Shown here: piece after piece, positions 1-7,153 of the stretch
How positions within the stretch are numbered: the first letter of the stretch is position 1
How the letters are laid out: the number at the start of each line of letters is the position of its first letter
Source of the DNA: an uncultured Clostridia bacterium
GTDB lineage: Bacteria > Bacillota > Clostridia > UBA1381
DNA length: 64,000 nucleotides
Assembly: GCA_910585795.1 (NCBI GenBank)
Contig: CAJUFV010000202.1
Span: 1-64,000 of the forward strand
Direction: 5' to 3'
The notes under the pieces: model-generated
Database searches by the model: none
What the model was told of the DNA's origin: nothing
Seen by the model: the letters and a program-made list of their open reading frames with translations, nothing else
Program-made: the position numbers and the translations under genes

Positions 1-44
1 AACTGTTATGATAATAATAAAGTTAACAGAAAGGAATGATTTTT

Positions 45-893
45 TTGAATCAAAAATTTATAATATCCGGATTTTCGGACGAAATTGACGAAAATATCGA
101 AAAACAATTTGAACATTTGAACAATCTCGGTATTTCATACTTTGAGCCAAGGGGCATAAACGGAAAGAATATCTCTGAACTTACTGACAAAGAAGTATTT
201 GAGCTTAAAGCTACCATGGATAAGTACAGCATAAAAGTTTCATCTATTGGCTCTCCCATAGGCAAAATTGACATTGAAGACCCGATGGAACCTCATCTGG
301 AGCTTTTAAAGCGTGTCATTAAAACAGCAAAAATACTTGACACAAAATTTATCCGCATTTTCAGCTTCTATATTCCAAATGAGCGATACGCAGTCTATAA
401 GGATGAGGTTATGCGTCGTATGAAGCTTATGGTTGAAATTGCAGAACAAGAAGATGTTATACTTCTCCACGAGAATGAGAAGGGAATTTACGGAGATATT
501 GCATCAAGATGTCTTGAAATATTCGAGGAACTTAAGTCACCCGCTTTAGGATGTGTGTTTGACCCTGCGAACTTCGTTCAGTGCCATCAGGCTGTATACC
601 CCGAAGCGTATGAAATGCTTTCGCCGTATATTACATATATGCACATCAAGGATGCACTTGCCGACGGAAGTGTTGTCCCAGCCGGATACGGTTTGGGCAG
701 TGTAAAGAATATTTTATCCGAACTTAAAGCAAACAATTACCACGGATTTTTAAGCCTTGAACCACATTTGGGAAGTTTTACAGGTCTTGAGGGTCTTGAA
801 ACAGGCGGCAAAATGCTTGACCTTGAACACAGCTCACCTGACAAATTTACCTGCGCATATGAAGCTCTAACATCAATTTTAAACGAAATATAG
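45..893 (+). CDS. Sugar phosphate isomerase/epimerase, TIM barrel
   Basis: The 282-residue product has the layout of the xylose-isomerase-like TIM-barrel family: an N-terminal strand into SGFSDEI, a central LLHENEKG with a likely metal-site Glu (about residue 145), then CVFDPANF, YMHIKDA and SLEPHLG towards the C terminus. Family members bind a divalent metal and isomerise or epimerise sugars in the cytoplasm; the substrate here is unknown. I chose TTG at 45 because AAGGA at 31-35 then lies 9 nt upstream, whereas the in-frame ATG at 36 touches it. The gene is followed 11 nt later by an oxidoreductase gene, so it is probably part of a three-gene sugar-catabolic operon whose promoter lies off the window. 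Confidence 0.85.
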   Translation: MNQKFIISGFSDEIDENIEKQFEHLNNLGISYFEPRGINGKNISELTDKEVFELKATMDKYSIKVSSIGSPIGKIDIEDPMEPHLELLKRVIKTAKILDTKFIRIFSFYIPNERYAVYKDEVMRRMKLMVEIAEQEDVILLHENEKGIYGDIASRCLEIFEELKSPALGCVFDPANFVQCHQAVYPEAYEMLSPYITYMHIKDALADGSVVPAGYGLGSVKNILSELKANNYHGFLSLEPHLGSFTGLEGLETGGKMLDLEHSSPDKFTCAYEALTSILNEI

Positions 894-904
894 AGGATAT
901 AAAA

Positions 905-2065
905 ATGGAAAATATAAGAATTGGAATTATCGGCTTGGGTAACATTGGTACTACCCATGCTAACAACATAACATCAGGCAAAGTACCAAACATGATTCTT
1001 ACAGCCATCTGCGATATTGCAAAGCAGCGGTTAGACTACGCAAAAATAACATATCCCAACGCAGTCTTATTTGAGGATGCAGAGACAATGATGTCAAGCG
1101 GGCTTATCGACGCTGTTATCATATCTGTACCGCATTACGACCATCCATCGCTTGCAATTTCTGCCTTTAATCACGGACTGCACGTTATGGTTGAAAAACC
1201 TGCGGGAGTTTACACAAAGCAGGTCATGGAAATGAATGATGCAGCCGAAAAATCCGGCAAGGTTTTTGGTATTATGTATAATCAAAGAACAAATCCCGTA
1301 TATCAAAAGCTTCGTTCCCTAATTCAGTCTGGACAGCTCGGTACAATTAAGCGTGTTGCATGGATTATAACAGATTGGTACAGACCGCAGTTTTATCATG
1401 ATAGCTGTACTTGGCGTTCAACCTGGAAAACTGAGGGCGGCGGTGCGCTGATAAACCAAAATCCACATCAGCTTGACTTGTGGCAGTGGCTTTTCGGTAT
1501 GCCCTCAAAAATAATGTCACACGTCAGTTTTGGTAAATACTACAATATCGAGGTTGAGGACGATGTTACCGCATTTATGCAGTATGATAACGGAATGACA
1601 GGTGTATACATAACATCTACAGGCGAAACTCCGGGGACAAATCGTCTTGAAATATCCTGTGATATGGGTATGATTGTGGTTGAAAACAACAAAATCAACT
1701 TTAAAAGAAATATAATGTCCGAACGTGAGTTTAATAAGATAAACAAAGAAGTATTCGGGATTCTCGAAAACTGGGATTGTCAGATTCCCACTGAAACACA
1801 GACGGAAGAACAGCACGCACTTATATTAAAGGACTTTGCGCTTGCGATTTTAAAAGGTAAGCCGCTTCTGGCTCCCGGTATTGAAGGCATAAACGGGCTT
1901 ACTATCTCTAATGCCATACATTATTCGGCTTGGACTAACGGATGGGCAGATTTAAAGAATTTCCCGCACGATGATTTTTACAAATTATTGCAGGAGAAAA
2001 TTGCGTCTTCAACAGTCGTAAAAGAAGAACGTCAGGTAACGGCAGGTACCGAAAATTCATATTGA
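905..2065 (+). CDS. Gfo/Idh/MocA family oxidoreductase (first copy)
   Basis: The 386-residue protein begins with a Rossmann fold, IGIIGLGNIGTTHA (GxGxxG, residues 6-16), and has the family signature MVEKPAGVYTKQ near residue 98. It also has the C-terminal alpha/beta half with WRSTWKTEGGGALINQNPHQLD, which holds the usual substrate-site Lys and His. These enzymes use NAD(P) to oxidise or reduce sugars, inositols or pseudo-oligosaccharides. AGAGGA lies about 8 nt before the ATG. It sits between the isomerase and a second oxidoreductase with only 11-22 nt spacers. Paired oxidoreductases with an isomerase often work as an oxidation-rearrangement-reduction route; that role is inferred here. Confidence 0.88.
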   Translation: MENIRIGIIGLGNIGTTHANNITSGKVPNMILTAICDIAKQRLDYAKITYPNAVLFEDAETMMSSGLIDAVIISVPHYDHPSLAISAFNHGLHVMVEKPAGVYTKQVMEMNDAAEKSGKVFGIMYNQRTNPVYQKLRSLIQSGQLGTIKRVAWIITDWYRPQFYHDSCTWRSTWKTEGGGALINQNPHQLDLWQWLFGMPSKIMSHVSFGKYYNIEVEDDVTAFMQYDNGMTGVYITSTGETPGTNRLEISCDMGMIVVENNKINFKRNIMSEREFNKINKEVFGILENWDCQIPTETQTEEQHALILKDFALAILKGKPLLAPGIEGINGLTISNAIHYSAWTNGWADLKNFPHDDFYKLLQEKIASSTVVKEERQVTAGTENSY

Positions 2066-2087
2066 TAAGGAAATGTGGGTGAATAAA

Positions 2088-3071
2088 ATGAAAAACGCTT
2101 GTATCGTAGGTTATGGCTCGATTGCCTCGTCCCATGCCATGGCACTTGATGAATGCGAAAATGCAAGGTTTTATGCTGTATGTGATATTAATCCCGAACG
2201 CATTATGGATGCTAAAAAAAATAGAAATCTAATATGCTACAGTGACTTTAAACTAATGCTTGCCGATAAAAATGTTGACACAGTGCATATTTGCACTCCC
2301 CATTTTCTTCATGCTCCAATGACTATTCAGGCTATGAAAATCGGTAAAGATGTTGTTCTTGAAAAGCCTGCCGCAATCAATCAGAAAGAATTTGAAAAAA
2401 TACTAAAAGTACAGCACGAAACAGGAAAGAAAATATGTCTTATGCTGCAAAACAGAACAAACGCATGTATTGTAAAGCTTAAGGAAATATGCGAAAGCCA
2501 TATTTACGGTAATATGACAGGCGTATTCGGTTCCATGACATGGGACCGACAGCCCGAGTATTACACAAACTCGGATTGGAAGGGTAAGTACGCCACAGAA
2601 GGCGGGAGTCTGCTGATTAATCAGGCTATTCATCTTTTGGACTTAATCGGTTTTATGGGTAATGGAATTAAAAGTATCCATTCAACTATGTCAACACTGT
2701 TACTAAACGACATAATTGAAACTGAGGACACCGCATCTATGGCGCTTGAGCTTAACAATGGCGCAAGAGGCTGTTTGTTTGCAACGAATACCTACACCGC
2801 CGATGAACCGTTTCGACTTGAGATCAGATTTGAAAATGCTCTATTGCGTTACGCTGATTACAAACTGTATCTTATAACCGATGATACAAAAGTTATTGCG
2901 CAAGATGAAATTAACAAAACAACAAAAAGCTACTGGGGCTGCGGACATAATAAGGTAATCAATCAATTTTACAAAGCATTGTCAAACGGCGGAGATTTCA
3001 TTTCCGTAAACGATGGTATAAATACAATGGAATCCGTATTCTTTATTTATGAAAATCGAAATAATAGATAA
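2088..3071 (+). CDS. Gfo/Idh/MocA family oxidoreductase (second copy)
   Basis: This 327-residue paralogue of the upstream gene starts with CIVGYGSIASSHA (GxGxxxxxH dinucleotide-binding turn). It has VVLEKPAAINQKE (the EKP motif, about residue 90) and TEGGSLLINQAIHLLD in the substrate half. I prefer ATG 2088 (MKNACIVG) over ATG 2073: AAGGA at 2067-2071 abuts the earlier ATG, while GGGTG lies about 6 nt before the later one, and the later start gives the normal family N terminus. It closes the plus-strand operon; a hairpin at 3159-3224 follows. The substrate cannot be told from sequence. Confidence 0.86.
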   Translation: MKNACIVGYGSIASSHAMALDECENARFYAVCDINPERIMDAKKNRNLICYSDFKLMLADKNVDTVHICTPHFLHAPMTIQAMKIGKDVVLEKPAAINQKEFEKILKVQHETGKKICLMLQNRTNACIVKLKEICESHIYGNMTGVFGSMTWDRQPEYYTNSDWKGKYATEGGSLLINQAIHLLDLIGFMGNGIKSIHSTMSTLLLNDIIETEDTASMALELNNGARGCLFATNTYTADEPFRLEIRFENALLRYADYKLYLITDDTKVIAQDEINKTTKSYWGCGHNKVINQFYKALSNGGDFISVNDGINTMESVFFIYENRNNR

Positions 3072-3158
3072 TGTATCAACTTTGATTACTTAGCATTATT
3101 TTTGTGCAAAACATTCAAACACGATATTATATAAATCTTTGCAAATACCAAAAAATCA

Positions 3159-3224
3159 AAAAATCCGTATTTCTGTTCAAGATGATTTTATCATACATTC
3201 ACATTTACAGGAATACGGATTTTG
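3159..3224. terminator. Long hairpin between convergent genes
   Basis: Arms 3159-3175 and 3208-3224 pair over about 16 bp with one G-U, around a 32-nt loop. The arms are A-rich on the left and T-rich on the right, so the structure could end transcription from both sides. It lies between the plus-strand sugar operon and the minus-strand acetyltransferase, the usual place for a bidirectional terminator. The long loop is atypical, so it could also be a small palindromic repeat. Confidence 0.5.
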
Positions 3225-3252
3225 ATATATTGTAATTTACAAGTTTTTTTGG

Positions 3253-3293
3253 CTTTATATAGGCATTGTAGCATATTTACATATTTTTGTAAA
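3253..3293 (+). repeat. Direct repeat, copy A, flanking acetyltransferase
   Basis: A 41-bp sequence beginning CTTTATAT and ending TTTTTGTAAA recurs at 3942-3982 in the same orientation, with 36 of 41 positions identical by eye. The two copies bracket the acetyltransferase gene at a centre-to-centre distance of 689 bp. This copy lies just past the end of that gene. Confidence 0.65.
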
Positions 3294-3305
3294 CAGTGCC
3301 TCAAT

Positions 3306-3905
3306 TCATATTTTTCTATCTCGAAAATAGTATTCTTTATCTCGTTCGTTTATTTCTCTTTTCACTCTGCACGGATTACCCACAGCAACAACATTTTGAG
3401 GAATATCCTTTGTGACTACGCTTCCGGCGCCAATAACTGTATTGTCGCCAATTGAAACCCCCGGAAGAATTATCGTTCCTGCGCCAATCCAGCAGTTTCT
3501 GCCTATATGGACAGGAGCATTATACTGATACGCTTTTTTCCGTAGTTCCGGAAGTATCGGATGTCCCGCCGTTGCAACCGTTACATTCGGACCTATCATA
3601 GTATAATCTCCAACATAAATATGAGTATCATCTACCATTGTAAGATTAAAATTTGCATACACATTGTTACCAAAATGTATATGCTTACCGCCGAAATTTG
3701 CATGAAACGGCGGTTCTATATAGCAGTTTTCGCCTATTTCAGCAAACATTTCTTTTAACATAGCCTCACGCTTTTCCCCTTCCGTCGGGCGTGTCATATT
3801 AAAATCATAAAGACGGTCAAGACATTGTTCCTGCTCCGCCGCTATTTCACTGTCATTCGGCAAATACAACTCTCCAGTATGCATTTTTTCTTTCATGCTT
3901 CTCAT
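3306..3905 (-). CDS. Sugar O-acetyltransferase (maltose/galactoside type)
   Basis: The 199-residue protein has the N-terminal Mac domain of maltose O-acetyltransferases (residues 4-60, with MHTGELYLPND) and then a left-handed beta-helix built from hexapeptide repeats (IGDNTVIGAGSVV and others, residues 75-185). The catalytic His is expected in VATAGHPILP. The enzyme would move an acetyl group from acetyl-CoA to a sugar hydroxyl in the cytoplasm. GGAGG at 3914-3918 is 8 nt before ATG 3905, so I kept that start over the internal MKEKMH. It is a single gene, convergent with the sugar operon and bracketed by 41-bp direct repeats. Confidence 0.9.
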   Translation of the reverse strand: MRSMKEKMHTGELYLPNDSEIAAEQEQCLDRLYDFNMTRPTEGEKREAMLKEMFAEIGENCYIEPPFHANFGGKHIHFGNNVYANFNLTMVDDTHIYVGDYTMIGPNVTVATAGHPILPELRKKAYQYNAPVHIGRNCWIGAGTIILPGVSIGDNTVIGAGSVVTKDIPQNVVAVGNPCRVKREINERDKEYYFRDRKI

Positions 3906-3941
3906 TTTAGTTTCCTCCGGTTTAACCTTGCCTATCTTAGA

Positions 3942-3982
3942 CTTTATATGTGCATTTTAGCATATTTATATGTTTTTGTAAA
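3942..3982 (+). repeat. Direct repeat, copy B, flanking acetyltransferase
   Basis: This is the partner of the repeat at 3253-3293. It lies upstream of the acetyltransferase start, where a promoter for that gene would be expected. Identity over 41 bp with only five differences is too high for chance in AT-rich DNA of this length. Confidence 0.65.
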
Positions 3983-4057
3983 TATATAAACAGATTTATA
4001 CTGTTATAAAATAATTTCTGTTTCCAATATCCCTTGTTAGAGTTTATTCTTCTTGTC

Positions 4058-4072
4058 GGTTCACTGTGAACC
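4058..4072. repeat. Perfect 15-bp palindrome at the flank/element junction
   Basis: GGTTCACTGTGAACC has 7-bp arms around a central T. It lies in the 213-bp spacer between the acetyltransferase and the first gene of the conjugative block, so it may be an operator or part of an element end. A second small stem (TATCCC/GGGATA, 4101-4117) follows. Nothing else is recognisable in the spacer. Confidence 0.45.
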
Positions 4073-4118
4073 CTGCCTGAGTTCAGCGTATGGGCATAGC
4101 TATCCCGTTTTGGGGATA

Positions 4119-4400
4119 TTAAATCGCTAAAACGTAGAGATTACTTGTGTTGCCGCCGTTTTCTCTGTATCTTCTAACCTTATGGATAAAGCCTGCCTTT
4201 TCCAAATCCGCTATTGCTCTCTTTACCGTACTTCGGGACAGCTTCATATCCGAGCATATTGTTGCTATGGATGGAAAGCAGTATTCCTTGCTATAGCACC
4301 GCTGGAACAAATATAAATAAACACTGCACGCTCTGGGAGGAACATCGGCACGGTACAGCTCCTTAATCTTTTCAAGCTTTGTAGTGTGTTTGTCCGTCAA
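4119..4400 (-). CDS. Helix-turn-helix protein (replication-initiator type wHTH)
   Basis: The 93-residue protein is mostly a winged helix: CSVYLYLFQRC, then FPSIATICSDMKLSRSTVKRAI (recognition helix about residues 43-64), then LEKAGFIHKVRRY as the wing. This is the HTH_36/replisome-organiser-like fold, common beside VirD4 genes in Clostridia elements. It probably binds DNA to regulate transfer or replication. The start is TTG at 4400, 8 nt after AGGGGG, inside the end of virD4, so the two are translationally coupled (29-nt overlap). It is the last gene of the minus-strand block. Confidence 0.75.
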   Translation of the reverse strand: MTDKHTTKLEKIKELYRADVPPRACSVYLYLFQRCYSKEYCFPSIATICSDMKLSRSTVKRAIADLEKAGFIHKVRRYRENGGNTSNLYVLAI

Positions 4401-6198
4401 CTCTAATTCCCCCTCTTTGCGGGCTGTTAAGTTCCTCTATAGGTTCAGACGGTATGCTCATACCTCCGCTTTCACTCCGCCTTGAATATCTGCCGAAGCT
4501 TCCTGATGAACGTCCTTCGACTCTTTCTATCTCCGCAATCAAATCATCTTTTCCGGCGTAGCGAACCTCACGAATACGGTTCTTATCAGGTTCATACTCG
4601 TTATTAAGCTCTATTCCCCATTTAAAGAATAAATCTAACTTTGTCCGCATGGGATTGCAGCCTGTTTTAGATATAATAAAATGAAATCTTGGCATAGTTT
4701 TCAGCTCATCAACGGTCATCAATGCTCTGGACATCATCTGCAATGACTTTGAGCCGTCATTCTTGGATTGGGTAATTGAGCCTGATAATATCGTCTGTTC
4801 ACCAAGGTTTTTACTCATAACCTCCGCTGTTTCTGAGTTCGGAGCAAATCCGCCGAAGACGGTATCTTGACAGTTGTCTATGATTATTGATGCGCCTTCC
4901 TTGCCGTAATTCTTTTCAAGCTGCGCCAATGACTGTATAATGGCTATTATGCTTATCCTTCGGGAACGTCCTGCGGAGAACATCATCTCTGCTGAGTCTA
5001 TCTTAGGTATAGTGCCGATTTCGTCCAAATAAAACATAACTCTGTTCTTTAGCTTGCCGCCTGTTTCATCCGCTACGGCAAGCATTTCGCGGTAGAGCTG
5101 TTGAACTATAAGGGATATGAGAAAATATTTTGTATTATCTTCTTCCGGCATGATGAGGAACAGTGCCGATTTTGTATTACAGAATTTATCTGCGTCTATT
5201 GCAGTATCAAAGCACAGAATCTGTTCCATTTCCGAGTCCAGAAACGCATTCAGTCTTGACAGTGCCGTTGACAAAACCGACTGCATTGCCTGTTCGGAGG
5301 TATTCAATGCGGCTCCGGCAAACCATTTTGCTTTATGCGTATCAGGGAGCTTCTGCATAAGTATCTGAAATTGAGTCATTTTCTTGTTTCCTGCCGCGCT
5401 GCTCTGGCTCGGAGCAAGTAAGTCCTGAATAAGTTTAAACACCGATATGATATGCCGTTCCTCCGGCTTACAGTATTCTGCAACCAACAAAATAACCGAA
5501 GTCAGCAAGCCTTCGGCTGCGTCATAGAAGAAAGCGTTCTGACCGTAGCTTGATGCGTCACCCTCTCCCGAATATATAATTGTCTTGGCGGTTATTTTCG
5601 CATACTTCTCAGCCTTTGCCTTATCTGACAGTTCTCTTGTACTCTTATACAAATCCATATATTTATTTACCATAGACAGCATATTAAAGCTGTCGCTCTG
5701 TATCGGATTTCTAAGGTCTATCACAGCCACGTTATATCCGTATTGCTTGCATATATTACCGTAGCTTCTTGCAAGGTCGCCTTTTGTATCCGTAGACAAG
5801 AAGCTCATACCCGATGCACACGCATATTCAAGGTTCGGATACAGGAAGCAAGCCGTTTTACCAACGCCTGCCGCTCCAATCATCAGCGTATGTACATCTC
5901 CTTCATCAACCACTGCATACAGCTTTCTTCCGTATCTTCTTGTCCCTACCACTGTCCCTTGCGGCAGAGAGCCGTCACCTTTGCTTCTGCGCCATTTTTT
6001 CGGTTCATATAGTACAAGCCTGTATATCTTTTTAATTTCCTTTTCTGTGGCAAAACGGGCGTTACCGTGCTGTCCGTGTCCGACCTTCTTATTCTTGATA
6101 CCATTGAGCGAATATATATTCTGCCACACGCTAAGGAAGCCGATAATTGCAAACATCGCCGCGCCAAGTAATAATAGCTTTGTTACAGAATCATTCAT
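4372..6198 (-). CDS. virD4: VirD4-like type IV coupling protein (CD1115 type)
   Basis: The 608-residue protein has one N-terminal membrane segment (LLLLGAAMFAIIGFLSVW), a Walker A motif GAAGVGKTACF (about residue 110), the family segment LSTDTKGDL, and a Walker B strand VMFYLDEIGTIPKI (about residue 400). It is a hexameric inner-membrane ATPase that receives the relaxase-DNA complex and passes it to the secretion channel. I chose ATG 6198 because GAGGTG at about 6203-6208 is well placed; the upstream GTG overlaps it. It follows the TOPRIM gene by 16 nt. Only the cytoplasmic ATPase and a short anchor are present, as usual in Gram-positive elements. Confidence 0.95.
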   Translation of the reverse strand: MNDSVTKLLLLGAAMFAIIGFLSVWQNIYSLNGIKNKKVGHGQHGNARFATEKEIKKIYRLVLYEPKKWRRSKGDGSLPQGTVVGTRRYGRKLYAVVDEGDVHTLMIGAAGVGKTACFLYPNLEYACASGMSFLSTDTKGDLARSYGNICKQYGYNVAVIDLRNPIQSDSFNMLSMVNKYMDLYKSTRELSDKAKAEKYAKITAKTIIYSGEGDASSYGQNAFFYDAAEGLLTSVILLVAEYCKPEERHIISVFKLIQDLLAPSQSSAAGNKKMTQFQILMQKLPDTHKAKWFAGAALNTSEQAMQSVLSTALSRLNAFLDSEMEQILCFDTAIDADKFCNTKSALFLIMPEEDNTKYFLISLIVQQLYREMLAVADETGGKLKNRVMFYLDEIGTIPKIDSAEMMFSAGRSRRISIIAIIQSLAQLEKNYGKEGASIIIDNCQDTVFGGFAPNSETAEVMSKNLGEQTILSGSITQSKNDGSKSLQMMSRALMTVDELKTMPRFHFIISKTGCNPMRTKLDLFFKWGIELNNEYEPDKNRIREVRYAGKDDLIAEIERVEGRSSGSFGRYSRRSESGGMSIPSEPIEELNSPQRGGIRVDGQTHYKA

Positions 6199-6214
6199 AT
6201 TTCCCACCTCACTT

Positions 6215-7147
6215 TCACATTGTCATATTAAAATCCGGAGCTGTTTCAGGGTTCCTGATTACTTTTAAGTCCTCATTCCAATCCTTAAATGCAGGATGAT
6301 ACCTTTCCCATTCCACTCCGTTTTCAGTTAATTCATTGCCTATACGCTCTGTTGTTTTATCTCCTGCTTCGTCATTATCCAAGCATAAATATACCTTTGA
6401 GATATTCGGATTGTTTTCCAGAACATTTTTGAGAGCGTCGATAGCCACACCGCCCAGAGCCACATAGCTGTGATGCTGCCAATCCTCTTTATTGAGCGTT
6501 ATATACGACAGCATATCTATCGGGGCCTCAAACGCATACACCTCATTGTCGTCTCCGATATGCCTGAAATAATATTGTTTATCGCTGCCGTCTACGTCAT
6601 AGAAAAATTTTCTGTCAGGCTCGGTTGCTCTCAGGTGCATCTGCTTCATAACACCGTTCTCATCGTATCCGCAGAATGCTACATTATGGTACTTTTCCGT
6701 TTCCCTGATTTTTTTCGCATCCACAAAATACTGAACTATATCTGCATCAATCTTTCGTGTTTTAATGAGATACGCAAAGGTTCTGCGCATATTCTTTGAC
6801 AGCTCCGGCATCACAAATTCAGGTTTTACCTCCGGTTTATGCTCTGCCTGAGTGAATACCTTCCCCTCCTCGCCGTTTAAAAGATATTTTACAGCGTCAA
6901 CGAACTCCATGTTATAGAAGTGCTGCATAAACTGAATCGGACCTCCGCCTACTCTGCGGCTGTGCCTGAACCATTTGTTTCCGTATATGGTAGTGCTGTC
7001 ATATCTCATCCACCTATGTACCCTGCCTTCTTTTTTTAATTTTTCGCCCTGTGTTCTCAGCATATCAGCCAAATCAATATTATTTGCTCTGTTAAGCTGT
7101 TCTTCTGTAAATCTTTTTCTTGTATATCTTTTTGGGATATATCGCAT
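6215..7147 (-). CDS. DUF3991-like / TOPRIM domain primase-related protein
   Basis: The 310-residue protein has an N-terminal part (about 20-90) like the DUF3991 primase-associated domain, with WFRHSRRVGGGPIQFMQH. A TOPRIM domain follows (about 190-275): YAFEAPIDMLS supplies the Glu and VYLCLDNDEAGDKT the DxD metal site. Proteins of this type act on transferred single-stranded DNA, probably in priming or conversion to duplex. It lies 7 nt after the relaxase gene and before virD4. The C terminus, APDFNMTM, matches the shared Met-rich tail seen on many proteins of this element. Confidence 0.85.
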   Translation of the reverse strand: MRYIPKRYTRKRFTEEQLNRANNIDLADMLRTQGEKLKKEGRVHRWMRYDSTTIYGNKWFRHSRRVGGGPIQFMQHFYNMEFVDAVKYLLNGEEGKVFTQAEHKPEVKPEFVMPELSKNMRRTFAYLIKTRKIDADIVQYFVDAKKIRETEKYHNVAFCGYDENGVMKQMHLRATEPDRKFFYDVDGSDKQYYFRHIGDDNEVYAFEAPIDMLSYITLNKEDWQHHSYVALGGVAIDALKNVLENNPNISKVYLCLDNDEAGDKTTERIGNELTENGVEWERYHPAFKDWNEDLKVIRNPETAPDFNMTM

Positions 7148-7153
7148 AGTTTA

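Noticed and set aside
4055..4080. GGTTC-containing palindrome as a tRNA T-arm or attachment site in a tRNA
   Set aside because: No acceptor stem, anticodon arm or CCA can be built around it.
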